Below are positions 53,496 through 59,687 of a DNA stretch of 59,687 bases, in pieces. How positions within the stretch are numbered: position 1 is the stretch's first letter; each line of letters opens with the position of its first letter. The notes under the pieces were generated by a model. It searched no databases. It was not told the DNA's origin and worked only from the letters and a program-made list of their open reading frames with translations. Source of the DNA: Acidimicrobiales bacterium (lineage in GTDB: Bacteria; Actinomycetota; Actinomycetes; Mycobacteriales; QHCE01). The DNA is taken from NCBI GenBank assembly GCA_003243955.1, contig QHCE01000002.1, positions 1 to 59,687 of the forward strand, read 5' to 3'. Both the position numbers and the translations under genes were made by a program.

Positions 53496-55151
53496 ATGTC
53501 GTGTTTAATTGTCCAGTCGGACAAAACCTTGCTGCTGGAGATCGAGCATCCACAAGCTCATGAGTGCCGTTTGGCCATTGCGCCATTCGCCGAATTAGAA
53601 CGCGCGCCAGAGCATGTGCATACGTATCGAGTGACGCCACTGGGGCTGTGGAACGCCCGTGCGGTTGGGCATGACGCGGAGCAAGTTGTGGATGCGCTGG
53701 TGCGCTACTCACGCTATCCGGTGCCGCACGCACTACTGGTAGACGTCGCAGAGACTATGGATCGCTACGGCCGGCTACAAATCCTCAACCATCCCAACCA
53801 TGGTTTAGTGCTACACGCTTCCGATCGTGCGGTGGGAGTGGAGGTTGCCAAGTCCAAAAAGCTCGAGGGAATGCTGGGCGATCGGATCGACGACGACACC
53901 ATAGCGGTGCATCCCAGCGAGCGCGGTCGGCTCAAGCAATCGCTGCTGAAGCTGGGCTGGCCTGCCGAAGATCTCGCCGGATACGTGGACGGGGAAGCCC
54001 ACGCCATTACGCTCGCGCAAGACACCTGGCAACTGCGGGACTACCAGCGAGATGCGGCTGAAAGTTTTTGGGCAGGTGGTTCTGGCGTGATAGTGCTGCC
54101 ATGCGGGGCAGGCAAAACCATGGTTGGCGCCGCGGCCATGGCCCACGCGCAAGCCACAACGCTGATCTTGGTCACCAACACTGTTGCTGGTCACCAGTGG
54201 CGGAGCGAGCTGCTCGCGCGCACCTCGCTCACCGATGAAGAGATCGGTGAGTACTCCGGCGAGCGCAAAGAGGTCCGGCCAATCACCATCGCTACGTACC
54301 AGGTAATGACCGCGCGGCGAAGTGGGGCCTATCGGCACCTCGAGCTGTTTAACGCCCGCGACTGGGGTTTGATTATTTATGATGAGGTGCATCTGCTGCC
54401 GGCGCCGATCTTTCGGCTCACCGCGGATTTGCAATCGCGACGCCGACTCGGCCTGACCGCAACCTTGGTGCGAGAAGACGGCCGGGAATCCGATGTATTT
54501 TCCCTGATCGGCCCCAAGCGTTACGACGTGCCGTGGAAGGATATCGAAGCGCAAGGTTGGATCGCGCCAGCCCAGTGCGTGGAAGTTCGCGTCACACTCA
54601 CCGACGGCGAGCGTATGGCTTACGCGGTAGCCGAAACCGAGGCTCGCTACAAGATGTGCTCAACCGCGGCCACCAAGCTGCCCGTGGTGCGCAAAATCGT
54701 GGAGCGGCATACTGGGGAGCCAACTTTGGTCATTGGCGCCTACCTCGACCAGCTCGACGCGCTGGGTGAATACCTTGAAGCTCCGATCCTGCAAGGTTCT
54801 ACGTCCACTAAAGAGCGCGAGCAGCTCTTCGACGCCTTCCGCACCGGGAAGCTTCCAGTGCTTGTGGTGTCGAAGGTCGCCAACTTCTCGATTGATCTGC
54901 CCGAAGCGGCCGTGGCGATTCAGGTTTCTGGAACGTTCGGTTCCCGCCAAGAGGAGGCGCAGCGGCTGGGGCGAGTACTACGGCCCAAACACGACGGCCG
55001 GCAAGCGCACTTCTACAGCGTGGTCTCCCGCGACACCGTCGATGCTGATTTCGCCGCCCACCGGCAACGTTTCCTGGCTGAGCAGGGCTACGCCTACACC
55101 ATCATCGACGCCGACGACTTACTCGGCCCAGCGGTTCCTGAGGTTGAGTAG
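53496..55151 (+). CDS. XPB/Ssl2-type DNA repair helicase
   Basis: A 551-residue SF2 helicase. The N-terminal damage-recognition-like part opens MSCLIVQSDKTLLLEIEHPQ. Motif Q region WQLRDYQRDAAESF, Walker A LPCGAGKTMVGA near residue 200, DEVH box YDEVHLLPAPIFR near 297, motif III LTATLVREDG, and motif VI QRLGRVLRP with RED-like features follow. It unwinds DNA 3' to 5' in repair or transcription. Mycobacterial Rv0861c is the counterpart; its usual partner gene lies at 39164 here. Confidence 0.94.
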   Translation: MSCLIVQSDKTLLLEIEHPQAHECRLAIAPFAELERAPEHVHTYRVTPLGLWNARAVGHDAEQVVDALVRYSRYPVPHALLVDVAETMDRYGRLQILNHPNHGLVLHASDRAVGVEVAKSKKLEGMLGDRIDDDTIAVHPSERGRLKQSLLKLGWPAEDLAGYVDGEAHAITLAQDTWQLRDYQRDAAESFWAGGSGVIVLPCGAGKTMVGAAAMAHAQATTLILVTNTVAGHQWRSELLARTSLTDEEIGEYSGERKEVRPITIATYQVMTARRSGAYRHLELFNARDWGLIIYDEVHLLPAPIFRLTADLQSRRRLGLTATLVREDGRESDVFSLIGPKRYDVPWKDIEAQGWIAPAQCVEVRVTLTDGERMAYAVAETEARYKMCSTAATKLPVVRKIVERHTGEPTLVIGAYLDQLDALGEYLEAPILQGSTSTKEREQLFDAFRTGKLPVLVVSKVANFSIDLPEAAVAIQVSGTFGSRQEEAQRLGRVLRPKHDGRQAHFYSVVSRDTVDADFAAHRQRFLAEQGYAYTIIDADDLLGPAVPEVE

Positions 55152-55203
55152 CCCAGTGTCAACAACCCCGAAACAGACGCGAGGAACAGTCAGGAAGTGC
55201 TCA

Positions 55204-55581
55204 TCAGAGTTCATCCAATGCTCTCAGCATGCGTTTGAGTGCCATCTGACGGTAGGAGGCGTCTAGCAGCTCGGCGACCTCCGCCCAGTCCACAGCGGCA
55301 ACGGTGAAGTCCAGCGCAAGCCAACCGGCAGCACCAAAATACGGCGGCGAATAGAAGCGCTGGTCACTCAGCAGCGCCTCAGAGTCAGTTGCATCAGGCT
55401 TGAATACCATCGCATAGGGATGCTCGTCGTTCCCGACAAAAAGCGCAAAGAGCTTCTTCCCGGCCTGAAACGTTGGCCGACCCCATGCTTCGATTTCTAC
55501 CGACTCAGGAAAGGCCAGGCACAATTTACGTAGCTGCGCAAGGTAGGGATCGTCGTCGCTGTACATCCGTGGGTGTGGCAT
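55204..55581 (-). CDS. MmcQ/YjbR-family protein
   Basis: A 125-residue protein: LRKLCLAFPESVEIEAWGRP, TFQAGKKLFALFVGN and FYSPPYFGAAGWLALDFTVA with the WAEVAELLDASYRQ helix. This is the MmcQ/YjbR (CyaY-like) fold with DNA-binding character in some members. Convergent with the XPB gene. Role unknown. Confidence 0.88.
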   Translation of the reverse strand: MPHPRMYSDDDPYLAQLRKLCLAFPESVEIEAWGRPTFQAGKKLFALFVGNDEHPYAMVFKPDATDSEALLSDQRFYSPPYFGAAGWLALDFTVAAVDWAEVAELLDASYRQMALKRMLRALDEL

Positions 55582-55641
55582 AACGATAGGCTAGCAACCC
55601 ACGCATATTACATGCCCTGGTCAACGATTTGTGTTGCCAGC

Positions 55642-57384
55642 TCAGACTGCCGTGAGCGGGCTGCGCACGTCGGCAGCGCCCAGTCGGGCGGCGTCGGCGG
55701 TGCGGTCGTCGGGCATTCGCTGCGATTCTCGCTCCGCGGCTACCCGAGCCTGATAATGGGCGATCTCCGCCCGTCGAGCCGCCTTATTCCAGCCCAGAAC
55801 CGGGGCAAGCAGCGAGGCCGCGTGCTCGGCGGAGTCTAGCCCGCGATGCGCGGTCTCCATCGAGATGCGAGTGCGGCGCGTGAGTACATCATCCAGATGC
55901 AGCGCCCCTTCGGACGTGACCGCGTACACAATTTCGGCGGCCACATATTCAGGGGCGCCAGCGACTGGTTGACCAAGCTCGGGATCAGCGTCGATCATTC
56001 GCAGTAACTCCACCGACAAAGAGCCGTATCGCTCTAGTAGATGCTCCACAACGCCGACCGATACGCCGTGCCGCACCGCGGTATCGGCACGCTGATTCCA
56101 GGCCAGACGAAAACCATCCGCTCCGAGAAGCGGAACGTCTCGCGTGCGACTAGGCCGGACATCTCTAAGTCGACGCACGGCCAGATCCACCACGTCGGCA
56201 GCCATAACCCGATAGGTGGTGAACTTGCCGCCAGCAACCAACATCAAGCCCAGCATGGGTTCCACCGCGGCGTGCTCACGGGAGAGTTTGCTGGTCACAT
56301 CGGACTCACCGGACAACAACGGACGAAGCCCGGCGTACACGCCCTCAATATCTTCAGGCTTGAGCGGCCGCTCCAACACTGTGTTGAGCTGGCCGAGAAT
56401 GTAGTTGATATCCACGCTGGATGCGGCTGGGTGCGCTCGATCAAGGTCCCAGTCAGTATCAGTGGTACCAATGATCCAGTGGCCCCCCCAATCGATTACG
56501 AACAGCACCGACGTGGCCGTGCGCAGAATCAACCCGCTGTCGCCGTTGATGGTGCTCCGTGGTACCACCAGGTGAACGCCTTTGCTGGCGCGCACACGCA
56601 GTCCTCGGGTACTGCCCAGCATCTCCGAAATATCATCGCTCCACACCCCGGTTGCCGCTATCACCGTGCGGGCCGAAACCGAAAACTCTTCCCCAGTCTC
56701 AGCGTCGCGTACCCGTACGCCTACGACCTCACGAGCGTCGCGCACCACATCAATGACACGGGCGCTCGGCACGATCGCCGCGCCGTAGGATGCAGCGGTG
56801 CGAGCCAAAGTCACCACAAAACGAGCATCGTCTACTTGAGCGTCGAAGTACCGAATCGCCCCAATCAAAGCATCGCGCCGCAGCCCAGGAAATAGCCGTC
56901 GCGCTTGGCGACGAGACAGGTGCCGATGCCGGGGTAGACCACGGTTGGTGCCAAAAATGCTGCCTAAGGCGTCATACAGCGCCACGCCGGCGCCGTAATA
57001 AGGCCGCTGCCACCATCGATGGGTTAGCGGTAACAGAAATTGCGTTGGACGAACCAAGTGCGGCGCTAGCGACGTCAACAACAAACCGCGTTCATGAAGT
57101 GCCTCGCGCACTAGGCCGAAATCCCACTGCTCCAGATAGCGAAGGCCCCCGTGGATCAGCTTGCTGGAGCGGCTCGAGGTGCCAGCGGCAAGATCACTTC
57201 CTTCGATCAGCGCCACCGAGAGTCCGCGGCTGGCAGCATCTAACGCAGTACCGGCTCCTGTGACACCACCACCCACAACCACCACATCGAAGGTTTCGCA
57301 ACGTAACCGGTGCACATCACGTGCTCGCCGTGCCGGACCTAATTGGCTGGCGGTGAACCGGGAAACTTTCGGGTCTCGGTACAT
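55642..57384 (-). CDS. glpD: glycerol-3-phosphate dehydrogenase (FAD-dependent)
   Basis: A 580-residue flavoprotein. FAD loop VVVGGGVTGAGTALDAASRG near residue 33, SRSSKLIHGGLRYLEQ, WSDDISEMLG, and GGKFTTYRVMAADVVD (the GGKxTTYR motif) identify GlpA/GlpD. The C-terminal DAO_C domain ends RAEIAHYQARVAAE. It oxidises glycerol-3-phosphate to DHAP and feeds electrons to quinone. No glpF or glpK is adjacent. Confidence 0.95.
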   Translation of the reverse strand: MYRDPKVSRFTASQLGPARRARDVHRLRCETFDVVVVGGGVTGAGTALDAASRGLSVALIEGSDLAAGTSSRSSKLIHGGLRYLEQWDFGLVREALHERGLLLTSLAPHLVRPTQFLLPLTHRWWQRPYYGAGVALYDALGSIFGTNRGLPRHRHLSRRQARRLFPGLRRDALIGAIRYFDAQVDDARFVVTLARTAASYGAAIVPSARVIDVVRDAREVVGVRVRDAETGEEFSVSARTVIAATGVWSDDISEMLGSTRGLRVRASKGVHLVVPRSTINGDSGLILRTATSVLFVIDWGGHWIIGTTDTDWDLDRAHPAASSVDINYILGQLNTVLERPLKPEDIEGVYAGLRPLLSGESDVTSKLSREHAAVEPMLGLMLVAGGKFTTYRVMAADVVDLAVRRLRDVRPSRTRDVPLLGADGFRLAWNQRADTAVRHGVSVGVVEHLLERYGSLSVELLRMIDADPELGQPVAGAPEYVAAEIVYAVTSEGALHLDDVLTRRTRISMETAHRGLDSAEHAASLLAPVLGWNKAARRAEIAHYQARVAAERESQRMPDDRTADAARLGAADVRSPLTAV

Positions 57385-57423
57385 GTGTGCAACGTTACGG
57401 TAGCTAGATTCGGTACGTTGCGC

Positions 57424-58386
57424 CTACTGGCGGTGGCGGGACTGATATTGCGGATCTACCACCGACACCGGTTGATTCCACAGGCTGTAGCCAAATAGCA
57501 CAGCCCCCGAGGCCACTCCAGCAATCAACAATGTTTCCAATGCCAACCGCGCCGCACCAGCGTTGTCTCCGGTCAAAGCGTCCGGGCGAAACACATAAGC
57601 TGCCAGAGCAAAGCATGGTCCGGCAACACCTACAGCTATCGACTCCCCAAGCCTGCAGCTCGCGGACTTAGCATGCCAAGCAAGCCAACCACCAATGACG
57701 GCCGGACCCAAAATAGCCACAACCGTCATCAAACTCGCCGTGACACCATGCAGGGTCTGATCGATCGGCGTGGCTCCGCTGCCCGGTCCGCCCACTAAGA
57801 CTGAACCGATAGGGACCGTCTGGCCTACGTGGTCTCTCCAACTCACTACTACTGACAGTAAACCTAGCAACCAAATCCATCCAATGTGCCACCAAACCGA
57901 GCGGACTAGGACAGGAATGCTCAGTACAATTGCGGCGGCCAGCCCACCTAACAGCGCACCAACAGGCATGCTTGCACCAATGTCTATGCCCGCTGGAATT
58001 GCGCGGGAAGATTGCGCTCCGGCGGCTAGAGCGACAACTAGCGGCACGGTGAAAAGCACTGTGACCGCCGGTGGAACAATCGCTGTGAGATACTCCAACC
58101 GATTCGTTGGAGGGCCGCCGCGAGCCAGTAGTCGGCGCGACAGCAACGCGCCAATCAGCACCGAGCTCGCCGTGTACCACACCTGGGCAGTGATGCTTGG
58201 AGTCCATGCCTGCGCCCGCTCGGCGCAAAAGCAGCCGTTCCAGTCGATAGTGCCGAGCAACCGACCGAAAAGCACCTGGAGTAGCGCGGCGACCACAGCG
58301 ATTCCAGCGGCCACGAGACCCACTGGGCGGCGGCGTGGCACGTCGGGAAGCCCGAGAGCGGACTTGCCAGAGAGATTGGTAGCCAT
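57424..58386 (-). CDS. multi-pass membrane protein, unrecognised
   Basis: A 320-residue protein with about nine hydrophobic segments, for example VGLVAAGIAVVAALLQVLFG, VLIGALLSRRLLARG, LVVALAAG and VGALLGGLAAAIVLSIPVLV. ATG 58386 follows TTGAGG. There is no clear transporter motif, and the WHIGWIWLLGLLSVVVSW segment is typical of actinobacterial hypothetical proteins. Function unknown. Confidence 0.75.
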   Translation of the reverse strand: MATNLSGKSALGLPDVPRRRPVGLVAAGIAVVAALLQVLFGRLLGTIDWNGCFCAERAQAWTPSITAQVWYTASSVLIGALLSRRLLARGGPPTNRLEYLTAIVPPAVTVLFTVPLVVALAAGAQSSRAIPAGIDIGASMPVGALLGGLAAAIVLSIPVLVRSVWWHIGWIWLLGLLSVVVSWRDHVGQTVPIGSVLVGGPGSGATPIDQTLHGVTASLMTVVAILGPAVIGGWLAWHAKSASCRLGESIAVGVAGPCFALAAYVFRPDALTGDNAGAARLALETLLIAGVASGAVLFGYSLWNQPVSVVDPQYQSRHRQ

Positions 58387-58546
58387 GGTGAGCCTCAAAC
58401 TAACGCATGCAGGGGTTGGCCTGCACTAAACAGCTCAAAATGCAGCTCAATGTCAGCGCGATGGTGCGGCATCTAACCTCTGCTTCGAGACCTGTAATCC
58501 ACATGTTCACTGGGTACTATTGAAACCTTTGGGTTGCACCAGGCAT

Positions 58547-58581
58547 GCCAATGGGGACGGAAAGCATCCGTCCCCATTGGC
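58547..58581. terminator. strong stem-loop downstream of groEL
   Basis: GCCAATGGGGACGG pairs perfectly with CCGTCCCCATTGGC across a 7-nt loop. The stem ends 30 bp after the groEL stop on the minus strand. No U-run follows on either strand, so it may stop transcription without the classic tail or protect the 3' end of the mRNA. Confidence 0.6.
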
Positions 58582-58610
58582 GAAATAACTATGCCTTAAC
58601 TACTGTTGCC

Positions 58611-59687
58611 TTAGAAGTCCATGCCGCCCATGTCGGGAGCACCACCGGCGCCAGCGCCGGCTTTTTCCTTCTCTGGCTTGTCGGCCACCACAGCGCTGGT
58701 CGTCAAGAACAGCGCTGCGATTGACGCAGCGTTTTGCAGCGCGGACCGGGTAACCTTGGCCGGGTCGATGATGCCGACTTTGATCATGTCGACATATTCA
58801 CCGGTTGCGGCATCAAGCCCTTGCCCGATCGGCAGCGAACGTACTCGCTCAACCACAACGCCGCCTTCAAGGCCGGAGTTCACCGCGATCTGCTTAAGCG
58901 GCGCCTCCAACGCAACCTTGACGATTCGGGCGCCAGTAGCCTCATCACCAGTAAGGTCGAGCTTGTCGAAAGCAGTAACCGAAGCCTGTAGCAGCGCAAC
59001 GCCACCACCGGCAACAATGCCCTCTTCGACAGCGGCCTTAGCGTTACGCACAGCATCTTCGATGCGGTGCTTGCGCTCCTTTAGCTCAACCTCGGTAGCA
59101 GCACCGACCTTGATCACCGCAACACCGCCGGCAAGCTTGGCCAGACGCTCCTGCAGCTTCTCTTTGTCGTAGTCGGAGTCGGAGTTCTCGATCTCGGCGC
59201 GGATCTGGTTTACTCGGCCAGCAATCTGGTCAGAGCTACCTTCACCATCCACGATCGTGGTCTCGTCCTTGGTCACAACGATCTTGCGAGCACGACCGAG
59301 CAAGTCGAGCGTAGCGCTCTCTAACTTCAAGCCGACCTCCTCGCTGATGACCTGGCCGCCAGTGAGGATCGCGATGTCGCCCAGCATTGCCTTGCGGCGA
59401 TCGCCAAAGCCTGGAGCCTTTACCGCAACGGACTTGAAGGTGCCACGAATCTTGTTCACGACCAACGTGGCGAGTGCCTCACCCTCGACATCCTCGGCAA
59501 TGATCGCCAGCGACTTACCCGACTGCATGACCTTCTCCAGCAAGGGCAGCAGGTCTTTGACCGCGCTGATCTTCCCGTTGAGGATCATGATGTAAGGATC
59601 GTCGAGCACGGATTCCATGCGCTCGGTATCGGTAGTGAAGTACGGCGAGATGTAACCCTTGTCAAAGCGCATACCCTCGGTGAGCTC
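58611..59687 (-). CDS. groEL: 60-kDa chaperonin GroEL, C-terminal two-thirds (cut by window edge)
   Basis: The frame is open to 59687 ([20 protein letters not shown] at the edge), so the N-terminus with its ATP-binding loop lies outside. Visible are the apical domain ([40 protein letters not shown]), [20 protein letters not shown] and the end [10 protein letters not shown]. This matches Hsp65-type GroEL. It folds proteins in the cytosol. The C-terminal tail has the Gly-Met repeat of standard GroEL rather than a His-rich one, which suggests the housekeeping copy. Confidence 0.95.
   Translation of the reverse strand, partial: ELTEGMRFDKGYISPYFTTDTERMESVLDDPYIMILNGKISAVKDLLPLLEKVMQSGKSLAIIAEDVEGEALATLVVNKIRGTFKSVAVKAPGFGDRRKAMLGDIAILTGGQVISEEVGLKLESATLDLLGRARKIVVTKDETTIVDGEGSSDQIAGRVNQIRAEIENSDSDYDKEKLQERLAKLAGGVAVIKVGAATEVELKERKHRIEDAVRNAKAAVEEGIVAGGGVALLQASVTAFDKLDLTGDEATGARIVKVALEAPLKQIAVNSGLEGGVVVERVRSLPIGQGLDAATGEYVDMIKVGIIDPAKVTRSALQNAASIAALFLTTSAVVADKPEKEKAGAGAGGAPDMGGMDF

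Overview
The window comes from a moderately high-G+C actinobacterium, most likely from Pseudonocardiales or a close relative. The evidence is core gene order shared with mycobacteria: sepX/glpR-like, rimJ, moeA-like glp, galU, 5-formyl-THF cyclo-ligase and fmdB (Rv0996 to Rv0991c in M. tuberculosis), and csp, MFS, DUF3027, DUF2530, sepH and serC (the Rv0871 to Rv0884c neighbourhood). A two-domain actinobacterial sepH, a DUF574-type methyltransferase and a MSMEG_6728-family protein fit this. All family assignments were made by reading the sequence; no searches were run.

Layout. 1-6121 is a decayed accessory segment: the end of an IS3-type element, an aldo/keto reductase with a divergent TetR, a GNAT remnant, a shattered MFS pseudogene fused to an intact DHA2-type exporter with a divergent ArsR, and a frameshifted tyrosine-recombinase remnant ending 60 bp from the 3' end of tRNA-Ala(CGC). 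6259-12144 is core. A tRNA-Arg(CCT) at 12204 is followed by about 19 kb of accessory DNA. The first part is a kynurenine-type cluster: an alpha/beta hydrolase with an HGGFW oxyanion motif, a luciferase-like flavin monooxygenase, a clear kynurenine 3-monooxygenase, a DUF4097-like beta-repeat protein and tryptophan 2,3-dioxygenase. Next comes a defence/toxin-antitoxin island: a broken Fic, a DUF4041/T5orf172 nuclease-like protein, an AbiEi-AbiEii pair bracketed by two copies of the hsdR 3' end, a type I restriction-modification operon with a PIN toxin pair inside it, a Phd/VbhA-like antitoxin with Fic, and a KptA RNA 2'-phosphotransferase. Core genes resume at about 31.6 kb (panD, Ca2+/cation antiporter, DivIVA-domain protein, dps, helicase-associated protein, csp, and so on) and run to a truncated groEL at the right edge.

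The least explained parts are: (i) a four-gene operon-like block (44837-47583) of three divergent paralogues sharing VPVGH..GP / GLGNSA / SLW motifs with a glycine-rich membrane protein among them; (ii) a 140-bp dispersed repeat in two intergenic copies whose differences partly preserve hairpins; (iii) the AbiE cassette flanked by duplicated hsdR ends; (iv) a five-copy 16-bp tandem repeat upstream of sepH; and (v) the tryptophan-to-3-hydroxykynurenine enzymes linked to an extra flavin monooxygenase, which could feed a specialised metabolite.
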